Source: Adiantum capillus-veneris (lineage: Eukaryota; Streptophyta; Polypodiopsida; Polypodiales; Pteridaceae). Taken from it: DNA of 64,000 nt. Below the pieces are notes generated by a model. That model did no database searches, was not told where the DNA came from, and worked only from the letters and a program-made list of their open reading frames with translations. Both the position numbers and the translations under genes were made by a program. How positions within the stretch are numbered: position 1 is the stretch's first letter; the number at the start of each line of letters is the position of its first letter. This document shows positions 1-11,310 of this stretch, piece by piece. The stretch spans positions 81,850,278-81,914,277 of the forward strand of contig CM043967.1 in NCBI GenBank assembly GCA_014529385.2, written 5' to 3'.

Positions 1-922
1 ACTCTCTTTCCAATTGTCACATTGCAGTGCTGTCTGTTGCATTGTAAGCACAGGTAAGAGCTCTACGTGTTGACGTAAGCATTTCATGGTAATCTGTAGA
101 TTTTGGCGTCACCGACCTGCAGCCTAAAGTTAAGCTTTTTTTAAAAAAACTATAGGCTAGGTATTGGAGCATCATTGCTAAGGGTCAAAAACGACTAGGT
201 CAAAAACTCACTGAGCTGTTAATAATCGTGATTTTTTTACTTGACCTAAAGTGAGAATTGAGACCATTACATGTGTGTTTAAGTCTTATAAACATGTCCT
301 ACAAGTTTTGTAACATTTGGATGTCATTTGATGTTGTAACGATTGTGATTTGTTTTCCGATTAGCGACTAGCTTTTGGTGATTTCTTTCATTTGAGTGTA
401 GCTTGAGTTAGATGCAAGTTTTCTCTCGGTTTTAAGAGATTGACAATCTCTTGTAGCCTCTATGCACTAGTCAATTCAGCTTTGTCCCGTGGATTGACAA
501 TTATATTCGTGGTTCTCACTATGTCTGCAATAAGATAGGAGTGAGGTTAGACACCCGTCCCACCGGAAGGGCTCTCCAGTGCTTTAAAAATCATGAAGGA
601 GGTAGAGCTCCACAAGATTGAGGCCGAAGTGCGTCAAATTGATACAGAAAAAAGCCGTGTAGAAAAATCTCTCGAGATTGAACTACAGATTGTACAAAAT
701 TTGGCAGGTGGACGAGATGCTTGATATTAGATGGCATCTTGTTAGGTCCTCTCTAGATGTAATCAAGCAATAAAATAAAGGAACACCAATGTATTTTTCT
801 TGAAATGTTAGTACGAAAGAGGTCAGTGCCTTGGGGTGTTTGTGAGATAGAGAGCTTGTGTGACAACGAGTTACACTTGGGGTAGAGGAGCCAATAAACA
901 TATGGACCCAAAACTAGAAAAA
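1..922. other. Left flank, mostly non-coding
   Basis: I recognise no gene here. The one item worth noting is a 43-codon reading frame at 593-724 on the plus strand, starting at an ATG. Its heptad-like charged composition (KEVELHKIEAEVRQ...) would form a short coiled coil. It could be a fragment of a retrotransposon gag or of a host gene, or chance. The rest is AT-rich with no terminal repeats or RNA gene that I could identify. The last three bases (920-922, AAA) are the left target-site duplication of the adjacent CACTA element. Confidence 0.35.
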
Positions 923-1075
923 CACTACAATAGGTGCTTAATAGTAGCTACGCTCCTAGTGGAACGCTCAAACATGAAAAAGCACGGCGTCGCTATAAGC
1001 GTCGCTATGAGCGTCGCCTTGTAACATAGCGACGCTTATAGCGACGCCACCAGGGCTAACAAAAATAAGCGAGAG
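923..1075 (+). repeat. CACTA left terminal and subterminal repeats
   Basis: The terminal CACTACAA is followed within 150 bp by copies of GTCGCTATAAGCGTCGCTAT and its reverse complement around 985-1050. The same motif recurs at the right end. In CACTA elements such subterminal arrays are transposase-binding sites. Confidence 0.8.
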
Positions 1076-1132
1076 CGTCCGAAACTCAGATCTCAGATTT
1101 GAGTTTTGGACGCGTGCTCAAGGATGCAAGGT

Positions 1133-1324
1133 AACGCTCTCCCTCTCTCTCTCTTTCTTCTCCACACACACACACACACACATGAGGAGAGGAAGGAGAG
1201 CCAAGTATGCTCCTTCCCTCTCCTCACTCTCATGTTCCCTTCCCACTTTCTCTCTCCCTCTCTCCCTCTCTCTCTCTCTCTCACACACAGACACACACAC
1301 ACACACACACACACACATTGTGTT

Positions 1325-1372
<48 letters not shown>

Positions 1373-1527
1373 CACAAGCATAAACAAAAAACGCACACAC
1401 AGATGTATAAACAAAGAAAGCACACACACATTGAGAGAGGAAAAGAGAGAGAGAGAGAGAGCATGCATAAACCAAAAACGCACACACACATGCATAAACA
1501 GAGAATGCACACACACATCGAGAGAGG

Positions 1528-1592
<65 letters not shown>
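1133..1592. repeat. Compound (CT)n/(CA)n/(AG)n microsatellite block
   Basis: This is a low-complexity block of alternating CT, CA and long AG tracts, with interspersed copies of a unit resembling AAACGCACACACA-TGCATAAACA. Long reading frames exist in all six frames only because dinucleotide repeats lack stop codons. I do not regard them as genes. Confidence 0.9.
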
Positions 1593-1597
<5 letters not shown>

Positions 1598-1620
1598 AAG
1601 AACAAGAAGAGAGTCTTAAC

Positions 1621-2695
1621 ATCGTAGGAAACTATCCCAAGAGACCTTAAAGATCTAGTCGACAAGAGTTGAACTCAAGACCTGTTATTCAAAAGGGAAA
1701 TGGCATAACCAATCTATCACACTTCGGTGATAGAATAGTTATACCATTTTTTTCCTTTTTTTATTGGCGTGCACACACACCCACACACACACCCGAGAAG
1801 AAGAGAGTTTAATTTAATGTCGTAGGAAACTAATTAAAGAGACCTAAAAATCTAGCCGACGAGGAGTTGAACTCAGGACCTGTTATTCAAGAGGAAAATG
1901 GCATAACCAATCTACCACACTTGGGTGATAGAAAGGTTATACCATTTTTCTCTTTTTATTGGCACACACACACCCACACACACAAGAAGAAGAGAGTTTT
2001 AATGTCGTAGGAAACTATCCCAAAAGACGTTAAAGATTAGGTTAGATGTAGACTTACGTTAAATTAGATTTAGGTTTATGTAAGTTAAATTAGATTAAAT
2101 TGAGGTTTATTTTTAGTAAGATTTATGTTTGATTAGATTTAGGTTTATTTACATTAGATTTAGATTTACGTTATATTAGATTAGGTTTAGGTTTATTAAT
2201 TTAGGTTTGTTTACGTTATATTAGATTAGATTTAGGTTATTTACCTGTTATTGAAGAGGGAAAATCGCATAACCAATCTACCACACTTGGGTGATAGAAA
2301 GTTTATACCATTTTTCTCTTTTTATTGGCACACACACACCCACACACACACATACAAGAAGAAGAGAGTTGTAACGTTGTAGAAAACTATAAAAAAAGAC
2401 ATTAAAGATTAGGTTAGATGTAGACTTAGGTTAAATTAGATTTAGGTTTATTTAAGTTAAATTAGATTAGATTTAGGTTTATTTTTAGTTAGATTTACGT
2501 TTGGTTAGATTTATGTTTATTTGCGTTAGATTTAGATTTACGTTATATTAGATTAAATTTAGGTTTATTTACGTTATATTAGATTAGATTTAGGTTATTT
2601 ACTTTTTATTGAAGAGGGAATTGGCATAACCAATCTACCACACTTGGATGATAGAAAGGTTATACCATTTTCTTCTTTTTATCGTTTAAGATGAG
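1621..2695 (-). repeat. Tandem modules containing a tRNA-like (SINE-like) segment
   Basis: Four related modules start near 1621, 1803, 1986 and 2357. The segment GGCATAACCAATCTACCACACTT and the following GTGATAGAAAGGTTATACCATTTTTCTC-type stretch recur in each. Read on the minus strand the first two modules give a D-arm-like GGTAGATTGGTTATGCC and, about 35 bp later, GAGTTCAACTC. These resemble polymerase III A and B boxes. Modules three and four have lost the B-box half; a degenerate TTTAGG-rich stretch replaces it. I infer a tRNA-derived SINE or decayed tRNA amplified locally; no RNA was folded. Confidence 0.45.
2041..2620 (+). repeat. Degenerate TTTAGG-type array
   Basis: Two related stretches (about 2041-2245 and 2405-2605) consist of variants of TTAGATTTAGGTTTA. 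They are reminiscent of interstitial plant telomere repeat (TTTAGGG) but diverged and with variable spacing. They sit between the tRNA-like modules inside the CACTA element. Confidence 0.5.
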
Positions 2696-3225
2696 GTTAG
2701 AAGAAATGACTAGAAAATGGCGAGAAAATTTCCTGCACTCACAGTCTCCACAGTCCATGCGGACCAGCAATTCCACCTGCATATTCGACTGTTGATACCA
2801 TACAATAAGCCGTCATGTTCAGCTAATGGAAGAGAAAATTAGTGATGCAAGATGACGATTCCAAGGGTCACACACACACACACACACCACATCCCATCAA
2901 ATCTAGAGTAAGAATTAAGTGCGTTGAGTAGACATCAGCTACATTGCAAGAATGGCGTACCTGCATGCTCCAAACAAAGATCTACTGTGAAAAGATGTTA
3001 AGATGCTCTGAAATGCTACAGCTAGAGAAGAGGCAAAGGGGTTTTGTCCACTACATGCAGTATCATGTAGTACGTGGGTGTGTAGATTTCTTGTACCCAC
3101 AAATATAGGCATTGACCACTAAAGACGAGATTATAACCCGGTGGTTCTGATCTCGGTGCACCTCTAAACTGAGGTGTGCGGGGATTTGACATGACTAGAG
3201 AATATGAGGTAGTTTACAGTGTGAA

Positions 3226-3260
<35 letters not shown>

Positions 3261-3322
3261 GACGAAGAATGCCAATAGAAGATTAAATTTTTTGTCTAGG
3301 TTATAAGATTTTTTTACTCATT
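2696..3322. other. CACTA leader, non-coding
   Basis: No gene is evident. A short (CA)n tract lies near 2871 and an (AG)n tract at about 3229-3256, just upstream of the transposase start. This would be the promoter and leader of the transposase gene, but I see no clear TATA box. Confidence 0.4.
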
Positions 3323-6300
3323 ATGAGTAGTGACGAGGATGTGGGGCCATCCCACCAAAACAACTATCTCTCAACGAGGATCTTATGTCCTTGTAACCAT
3401 TGCAAGCATGTTGTGCGACGGACAAGACGCATTTCTTTGCAGCACGTTAGCAAATTTGGTGAGTTTGATCCATCTATTATAGATCGAGTTGTTGCCAATT
3501 ATAACTCGTCGGACTCTGATGCTGGCCAAGAGGCAGCAATCTTGTAACCCAATAGACGTGTTCGATCACGGGGGCTTTGGTCAAGCAGCATATGTGAGGC
3601 CACAAGATGTAGCCTCTGACAGCTCGGGGGATGATCATGCAGACCACATTCCCAACGAGGCAATGTTTGAGCCCGAGATTGATGAAATGATCGAGACGAT
3701 CATGGATTCAGAAAGGCTTGTCTATGATGATATGAAAAGTGAAGCCGATACGCCATTGTATAATGGAGCACGTGTGTCTAGATTGAAAGCGCTCCTGGTG
3801 CTTCTCAACATGCACACAAAGTCTGGATGGAGTGACACTAGCGTCACAACGCTTTTCACGTGATCTATTACAATTATTTTACTTTAATTAATAAAACTCT
3901 AAATGTATAATGATCTGATAGATTTTTACACAATTGTACCATATTTTTATATTGTGTGATGCCAGATTCCCAAGAGGAAGCAAGAAAGATTTTGCGAAAC
4001 TTGGGGATGGATTAAAATTTGATCCCTGCTTGTCCTAATGGCTGCATTCTTTTCAGAGGGGAATACATAGACATGGAGAAGTGTCCAAAATGTGCTTCCG
4101 GAAGATATCGAGTAGATCTCCATGGAACAAAAATTATGCAAAAGGTTTTGCAACATTTTCCCCTGCTTTCTCGTATCAAGCATTTCTTCGAATGTAAGTC
4201 CATAGCCACCCTAGCATCATGGCATGAGGAGAATAAATCTTTGAATGGTGTGCTACAGATTCCTGCAGATTGTGCGGCCTGGAAAAATATAGATGGAACA
4301 TGGTCGGATTTTGCCAAGGAAGCTCAAAATTTGCGCTTAGGCCTGGCTATGGATGGCATAAATCCATTTGGTCAAAGATCAACATCTTACAGTGTATGGC
4401 CCTTTGTCATCGTCAACTACAACATTCCCCCGTAATTGACTACGAAGAAGGGGCACCTATGGCTAAGCTTGATTGTGCCGGGGTGATATAAAGTGAATAA
4501 TACGGATGTGTATCTTCGTCCACTATTGGAAGAGCTACAAAAATTGTGGATTGACATAGAGGTGGTGGATATGAGTCGACACACAGGTCGACGGAATGCT
4601 TTGACTAGAGGCATTCTAATGTGGACCATGCATGACTATTCCGGACTAACAGAATGCTCGGGTGATCTATTTACACTCCTCACTCAAACAATGTAAATCT
4701 TCGTTTTTCCCAAGATGATCTATTATCATGTGTATACATGCAGGGCTTCAAACAAGCAGATACAGAGAATGTGTCACATGTGGACCTAGAATGAATGCAC
4801 ATAGGGTGCCCTCATTGAAGAAGAAAATGTACAAAGGTCGTCAAGCGTATCTTCCAGAGAATCATTTGTTACACGACGGCTTTTTGGGAAGAGAGCCACC
4901 GAGGATGTCTGCACAAGCATGGTTACAGCAGAAGGAGATGTGTGATGACGGATTGCCCCCAGGGATGAAGAGACTATCTCTATGGTACGAGTTACCATAT
5001 TGGCCCCGATTCATGATCAATCACTTGCTCGATCCAATGCACATATTCAAGAATGTGGGTAATCTGCTATGGGACCATCTGACCAGCAAGAAAGATACTT
5101 TGGGAGCCAGAGTTGACCTTAGAAATGTGGATCGTATGGAGCAATATGGGCAGCAAACAGCATCCGATGGATCAATAAAACTCCCTAAAGCACCATTGAT
5201 TTTCACAGGAGCCCAAAAACGCAAAGTAAAAGAGACCATTTGATCTCTGGGGACCCCCTGTGGTCTAATGCACTCGCTCCCAACTTGTTTTACTATAGAA
5301 GGAAAGCTTACCGGTTTGAAGTCACATGACTGGCATAAAATGTGTCAGGTATGTTCATAGTGGAGTATATCTTAGTGGGAATTGTGTAACAAATTTGTGT
5401 GTGGACTTTAATATCATTGTTGCACGTGTTTTGCAGTTTATTTTACTGGTTGCCATTGAGGGATGTTTGTCTCTTAACGTCCGCAACACAATCTACAAAC
5501 TGGCGAAGCTGGTGCAATGGATCTCACAAAACGAGATCAACGTAGACTCCATACCATTCGCCAAACTAAACGCTGCAGAGGTTGTGTGCATGTTTGAGAA
5601 ACATTTTCCTACTACCATGCTAACCATTTAGGTGCATCTTCTTGTTCACATAGTTGACGAGGTGGAAATAGCTGGCACAGTACATTCCATATGGATGTTC
5701 TTTTTAGAACGTTTCATGAAAATGGTCAAGGGATATGTGCATTAGAAGGCATGTCTAGAGGGTAGCATGGTAGAAGGTTGGCTGTTATGAGAGTCCCTAG
5801 TGTACATTGGAGAGTGGCTAGAGGGATTTGATAAAGCCCGGGACACGCTATGGCGAACCACAGATGATGAGCGCATATCTGGAATTTTCATGTGCAATCT
5901 CGGTGTTGAGAAGAAGATGAAAGAAGATCAAGAGGCTAAAATCAACCGATTTTGCATGCTTCACAATCCAGTCATGCAGAAGTGGATTTCACAATATGAG
6001 GATGCAAAGCAAGAGCAACAAAGGGCAAGAATCGAGTGGAGACGGGGAAGACGACCACCAATGCACTATCCGACAGGTCTGGAGAGCCTACCAACATTCA
6101 TGATCTTAAGATGGATTCACAACCAATTGAAAAGTGCACAACAGTGCGGTGAAGAAGTGAGGAAGAGTGGGAGTACTCTAGGGGTTGCGCGACCAAGGTA
6201 AGTTTGCAATGTACGACTAGTAACTTTCTAGATGTTTGAACGGCCACTCATAATCTTTGTTGGTTGTAATATAAGTCATACACAACAACATGGTGTAAAG

Positions 6301-7016
6301 GTCTACATCTTAGGGTGGAACGGATCGACAAAAAGCGTTTTACTCAAGATTGTGGAATCATGGCTAAATTTGAACAGTCTAGTCGATGACTGTCCTCTGA
6401 TGCAGATCTTGTGGTGGCGAAATCCACTTACTTCGGCATGCTACAAGAGATTTTCAGGATCGATTATAGAGGATTTTTTGTCGACTTGTTTGACGTGCAA
6501 TGGTTGAAGATAATCATGGAGGGTTGCAACGCTACTGTGCGTGGAAGAGAGTCTGGTTTTCTTTGGGTGGATTCAACTAAGAAATGGACTGACCTAAGAG
6601 ACACTTTCGTACTACCCGAGCAATGTGAACAAGTAAGTATGTAAATAGTTAACATCCCATTTTAGAATTTATATGCTTGGAAGATCTCATGTAAGTTATG
6701 TGGCTCTTGCAGGTGATATTTCATCCTACAAAGTCTGCATCAAACTGGTGGTACGTCATAGAGGTAGCCCCTCGTAGTGCACGGAAATATGAAGGCTACC
6801 ATGTGCCGATCACAGTGGCATCAATGGAGGATATCAAAGAAGATGCTCAGTCAGAAGCCGTGGAGGTGGTGCCAGACGAACATCAAGATGCTACTCTCTA
6901 TGGGGTGCATGCAGAGGATCTACAAAATGAAACAGAGGACATCTGTTTAAACAGAGAGCTCTATATAGATATAGGAAGTTATGCTGAGCTATGCGAGGAT
7001 GAGAGAGAGATCTCTT
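3323..7016 (+). pseudogene. CACTA transposase (Tnp2/DUF4218/DUF4216), decayed
   Basis: This would be the catalytic En/Spm transposase. It begins with a real ATG at 3323 and an N-terminal cysteine/histidine segment (CPCNHCKH) like the transposase-associated domain. After a frame change near 3540 comes the ADTPLYNG...KSGWSD signature. The Tnp2 region follows at 3975-5240: ACPNGCILFRG, LAMDGINPFG, DVYLRPLLEEL and DPMHIFKNVGNLLWDHL. The DUF4218 region (about 5310-5860) shows LKSHDWHKMCQ, a likely intron starting GTATGT at about 5349, then HLLVHIVDEVE. DUF4216 is at about 6400-6780 (YFGMLQEIFRIDYRG, NWWYVIEVAP). Lesions include stops at about 4013 (before ACPNG) and 5629, several frame changes, and a disrupted stretch near 4435-4495. 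Some breaks may be unrecognised introns, but the overall picture is a pseudogene. Confidence 0.85.
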
Positions 7017-7250
7017 AAAGCCATAAATATTGTATTTGAACAATTTTGCTCCGTTTTGTGGATTCAGAGTTATGAACTTGCCTCTTCCATCACTCAAGTT
7101 GAATAGAAGAAGAGCTTTCTGTTGTGCTGCTAGCCTTTGAACATTCCAAAGCTACAAGCACATTCAATTTATTGTACGATTCTCCGTTTTGAACAATTTT
7201 GCTCCATTCATTCAATATTAAGTTTAAATGTTCGTGTGTTTAATGCAGGT

Positions 7251-8387
7251 ATGGATGATGAGGAGTTTCTTTCTTCTTTGTCACCCAAGTAGAGACAGTG
7301 GTACGTGGAGCGACATCGCTCTGGTGCACCATCGCGTGGTCCTAATCCATCCGCATCTCCCTCTGTTTCGGAGTCCTTAGCGTGCTCCAAAACCTTGGTG
7401 TTGACGAGACAATCTTCACACTCGTCTAGGCACCGGCGCTCTAGTGGTGGCGGTGACGGTTGTTGTGGGGTTAGCGCCACCGATGCTTTGACACCGCCTC
7501 GTGTTCGACGAGGCTCTTTACCCTCCCCTTCTTTGACCGTCCCAACACTAGCCACGGCATCGCCATCGACACCAGGTTTTGCGCGGCTGACTGCCATTCC
7601 CCGCAGCGACACACCACTAGCTACTCCTCCAGGAGTCACTCCAGTGGACACTCCTCGCTTCGGGGCTCTGACTCCAGTGGAGACACTTGGCATCCGTACC
7701 CCCGTTGACACGCCGCTAGAGACCCCTGCCGAGACACCCAGGTTCACGCGTCAGTGGCGAGAGGGCTTGCCTTACTCTGTCGACTTCAGCGGCGGCATCA
7801 TCTTGGATGATGAAGGCAAGAAGGTGATTTTGTGCATGTGCGGTCTTTGCTCTCAGGTGTTTAGACACTATATACTAAACATCTGGAGTGAAGTACCGAA
7901 TGAATTAAAAGATAGAGTCGTCAGCATGCTTTATGATGAGTTTTCCGTTCCAACACGGGATGACCGCTTCAATGAAGACATGATGAAGGTTCGAATGCAC
8001 GAATACTGCAAGCATAAGCGTTTTGAAGTGCAAAAAGCAATCAAGCATGGGTGGAGTAGACCAGATTGGCTGGCCAAAGAATACTGGAAGCATGCGAAGA
8101 AAGAAGAGCGCGAGAATCCCGACAAGTGGAAGCAACAAAAGGACGCAGCCAGAGCGCGAGTAGAGGCATGGAGCTCGCACCACTTGGGGAGCGACGGGTG
8201 GGCATCATTGGAGGCTGATTTTGTAAGTGTTTTCGCATCTATGTTTGATTGTTTAGGGTTTATGGGATTTCAAATTCTAACATAATGGAGTCTTTGTATG
8301 TTTTGACAGTGGTCGTTTACAGGACGTGATCCCACACCGTACGAGCGTGAGTACGAAGGCAAGAAGGGCTTAAACGCCCTTATCTAG
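7251..8387 (+). pseudogene. Second CACTA gene, Transposase_24 (Ptta/En/Spm) type, one nonsense codon
   Basis: The frame opens with ATG at 7251 just after a CAG/GT acceptor-like site (MDDEEFLSSLSPK). It meets TAG at 7290-7292 and then stays open. Residues about 100-165 form a Pro/Thr-rich repeat (TPVDTP, TPVETL, TPLETPAETP). The C-terminal half carries the family pattern: KVRMHEYCKHKRFEVQKAI, WSRPDWLAKEYW, then a charged KEERENPDKWKQQK helix. A phase-0 intron runs from 8223 (GTAAGT) to 8309 (TTTTGACAG). The last exon encodes WSFTGRDPTPYEREYEG and ends at TAG 8385-8387. In En/Spm-like elements this second product is thought to bind the element ends. Apart from the early stop it looks intact, so translation could conceivably start downstream. 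Confidence 0.75.
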
Positions 8388-8940
8388 ACATCCTGAGTTC
8401 TCGCGACGGCATGGCTAGTATTAGGGTTTATTCTTTTCTATTTAAAGTTGTATTGTTTTATAAACGTCGCTATATGTTTATACTTACAAAAAGCTATCTT
8501 ATTATTTTTTTTTTGCAGAATCCGACAGATACGCCGCTTCGACGTGATGAGACGTTTGATTAGACGACGTCAGTTTAGCCATAGCTAGATAGCATTAGTT
8601 TATTTTTGTCATAGATTATGTATCATGAGACGACTTTTATACGTCTTTTTGAAAACCATGTATATTTTTTAAATAATGACAATGGTTTGTAACTATTACA
8701 TTTGCAATGATTAACAATCAAGTGATTTTGCCTATGTGTACAATTATCATTGATTTACTTTCATCAATTCACGCTTGTCATCTTTGTATCTTTATTTTAC
8801 AAACAATATGTACTATGGATGATGGAGTTAATGATTATATTGTCTCGTGGGTGACTATTTTGGGTCTATATTTACCTTTTCGTTTTCTTTCAAAGGTATT
8901 TAGACAAATGAAACATTCAATCCAAAAAAATTTCATCCGG
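8388..8940. other. CACTA 3' non-coding segment
   Basis: AT-rich sequence between the second gene and the right subterminal repeats. A T-run followed by GCAG at about 8509-8519 could be an acceptor for a short alternative exon (NPTDTPLRRDETFD then a stop). Nothing else is recognisable. Confidence 0.35.
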
Positions 8941-9198
8941 GCATTGCTATGACCATCGCTATATTAGGCTCTGCAGCCTCGCTATAAGCGTCGCTATTGA
9001 TGGCCCTGCAACGTCGCTATAAGTGTCGCTATAGGCGTCACTATATAGTGACGCTTATAGCGACTAGCATAGCGACGCTTATAGTGTCATCCCCGTATCG
9101 ACGCTCATAACGATACTCTTAGCAATGCTGGGGGTTATAAAAACCCAGTGTATTTCTGTCGCTAAAAGTGTCACAAGAGCACACAACCTCTTGTAGTG
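8941..9198 (-). repeat. CACTA right terminal and subterminal repeats
   Basis: Dense direct and inverted copies of the CGTCGCTATAAG-type motif run from about 8950 to 9120, including a local palindrome around 9025-9060. The terminal inverted repeat follows, ending TTGTAGTG at 9198. The right array is longer than the left one. Confidence 0.8.
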
Positions 9199-9372
9199 AA
9201 ACCTTTGAATAAATCCACCATATCTTTTTCTTTTTTTGAATACTTGGTGAGATAGAGATTTTATACAAAAGGAGTTTCACATAAACTATCTTTTAACATC
9301 AACCAAAGCTAGCAATCAATACTCAGAAAGATAGTGCATTATGTTGTTATTGAGTGAGATAGGTACAATTAC

Positions 9373-9426
<54 letters not shown>

Positions 9427-9835
9427 GGGGAGTTAGAGAGTCAGTGCAGTGCCAATTAGATAGCCAAAGTTATAATATTAGTGTTAGAGCGATAGAGAGA
9501 GAGTTAATGAGTGAGAGGTACACAGTTAGTGTGATTTCACCTTTCTTTGAGATATGGAGTTGGAGCGACATAAAGTCAGTGACTTACAGATACATTTGAC
9601 AATCAATGTAGAGTTAGTGTAATGGTGAGTTAGTACGTTAGTGAATAAGTGAGAGACACTATTAGCAAGTTGTAGTGTCGGTTAGATAGCAGAAGTTACA
9701 ATGTTACTATTAGGGAGATAGAGGTATATAGTTAATGAGTGAGATAGAGAGTTAGTGAGTTACTGAGTTAGCCAGATTTACAATGTTGGTGTTTGTGAGC
9801 TATAGATATAGAGTTAAGACTAGTCTGGTAACCCT
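9199..9835. repeat. GAGTTAGTGAG-type simple-repeat tract
   Basis: After an (AG)n run at about 9379-9420 the sequence is built from variants of GAGAGTTAGTGAGTGAGATAGA with phrases such as TAGCAAGTTGTAGTGTCGG and GAGATAGAGGTATATAGTTAATG. The same phrases occur in the same order at 48690-48762 and 59028-59170, on either side of the Tat element. This copy is the uninterrupted paralogue. No coding potential. Confidence 0.75.
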
Positions 9836-10038
9836 TCACGACAATCTAAAACTTTATTCCTTTCTCAGTTGGTAGCTTCCATATTGTCAATACAATATCT
9901 TTGCATGGATTTTTTTTATAGCCCATTTTTGCTTTACAACGATGGGTGCTATGTTGAAAAGAATCTAACAAGGAAAGATTTAGAAATATTCTCATGTAGG
10001 AAAATGTAGTCTTTTTTAATGTTTTTCATACAATGCAT

Positions 10039-10192
10039 AACATCATGAGCTTCTGCTCGAGAGGCACCACATACCTAGTTAGGAACAATTAGGGGCAGGG
10101 GACCACCGACCCCCCACGGAGCCGGCGGTCCCCTGTCCCCAATTGTACCTAGCTAAGTATTTGGTGCCTCCCTCACATAAGCTCATGATGTT
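10039..10192. repeat. Fold-back hairpin (MITE-like)
   Basis: AACATCATGAGCTT at 10039 is the exact inverse of AAGCTCATGATGTT ending at 10192. Inner blocks also pair: GAGGCACCA with TGGTGCCTC, ACCTAGTTAGG with a diverged partner, and GGGGCAGGGGACC with GGTCCCCTGTCCCC. The loop is about 12-15 bases (near ACCCCCCACGGAG). Arms are roughly 65 bases with a few mismatches and small bulges. Confidence 0.75.
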
Positions 10193-11104
10193 GAGGTAAG
10201 TCACAATGTGGGAATTATTGTGAGAATTTTTCCAAAACATCTTGTGCATCCTTTTATTTGCAAAATATTCATGCCTCTTGTAGTCTACTGAAGGTCATAA
10301 TGGGCTCCTATCTAGATGTTGTCAACTCCATAGTTTCCATGGTTTTTGTTTGTTATGGTTCATTATATGCTGCTTTTTGAAGTTATCAATCCTGATCATG
10401 ATTTGATAACTTAGATAAGATTCCTGGTTCCCACCTATGGTGGGGCATAGCGTACAAAATTATTGAAAAGATCATGAGTTTGTGATGCTTACATATCCCC
10501 ATATATGTATCTCATCTTCAACACACACTGTTGTTACAAAATAAACTTCAATAGCCAATATCATGTGGTCCATCGGGCCACATGATATTAACCTAATTTT
10601 TCTCAAGGGGGCAGCCCCCTTTCGGCAACTTGTCGTTGGGGGGCACTGCACGCGTTGCCTCTGTCTTGCATTGCCTCAGAGGCCCGGTGTACCCCCTTCC
10701 CACAATCTGGAATTGCAAATTGCTGTCTTGAAGTTGAAATTGGTTGCTTGGCTGGTTCGCTTTGTTGTCATAATTGACTTGTGTACACTCCCAAATTTCT
10801 CAGAGCTTTGGAAAAATTTGAACAGCCGCAGGAATCCAGTTCTTTTGCAAGCTCTACAATATGGAAATTAGGCACTCGATCACTCGTTGCTTCATATCCT
10901 GGAATACACAATAATTATAGACCAAAAAAAATATAGTGTAGCGGTTCATCTCTGAATGAATGTCATGGGGGAAATCTTCCCTTGTGCAGCCCATTGCCTC
11001 TCCATTTCAATGATGCCTCAAACATACCCACCACAGAGACACCTTTAGTGGTTGATTTAGATTTTGCATAGGCTAGACTAGAGATTGTTGGAGTTGTCGA
11101 AGCC
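10193..11104. other. Old unclassified repeat DNA, target of the chromovirus
   Basis: A stretch at about 10180-10250 (GCTCATGATGTTGAGGTAAG onward) recurs at about 36509-36580, so it belongs to a dispersed repeat. A 102-codon frame at 10563-10871 has no family resemblance I can recognise. The DNA from 11010 reads on across the chromovirus insertion into 15998-16097 and then across the three-LTR element into 30123 onward, so these were once contiguous. Confidence 0.4.
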
Positions 11105-11109
11105 CCTTT

Positions 11110-11280
11110 TGTAAGAACTAGGCAACTAGGCCTTCTTGGATCCTCCTCCCAACCTCCCTTTATAGGCGGGCTCCTAGCCCCTTGCCCTAGATAAATCCCC
11201 TTTCCACACTACCTAGCCCGACCCTTGGCCGTAGTCCATGACCAACCTAGTTCTTAGGGTACAGGACCCGTGTCCTAACA
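11110..11280 (-). repeat. Chromovirus 3' LTR (171 bp)
   Basis: This copy is nearly identical to 15822-15992 and has canonical TG...CA ends. On the minus strand it contains CCTATAAAGGG, a good TATA box. Confidence 0.92.
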
Positions 11281-11310
11281 TTACTCCCCCCTTAAAGAAG
11301 AGTTTTTGTC

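Larger units (their letters stand above)
923..9198 (+). mobile_element. CACTA (En/Spm) DNA transposon, non-autonomous through decay
   Basis: The element begins CACTACAATAGGT at 923 and ends with the inverse, ...ACCTCTTGTAGTG, at 9198. It is flanked by AAA at 920-922 and AAA at 9199-9201, the 3-bp duplication typical of the family. Both ends carry arrays of a subterminal motif, TAGCGACGCTTATAGCGACG and variants, in both orientations, which is where CACTA transposases bind. Inside are a decayed Tnp2-type transposase (3323-7016) and a second En/Spm-family gene (7251-8387), both on the plus strand. The interior 1.1-2.7 kb is filled with microsatellite and tandem modules. Ends and duplication are visible directly; loss of function is inferred from stops and frameshifts in the transposase. 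Confidence 0.9.

Noticed and set aside
1093-1665. Long Ser/Leu- and Arg/Glu-rich open frames on both strands
   Set aside because: They are translations of (CT)n, (CA)n and (AG)n microsatellites, which lack stop codons in any frame.
2041-2620. Interstitial telomere as evidence of chromosome fusion
   Set aside because: The TTTAGG-like units are too diverged and irregular, and lie within a CACTA element between repeat modules.
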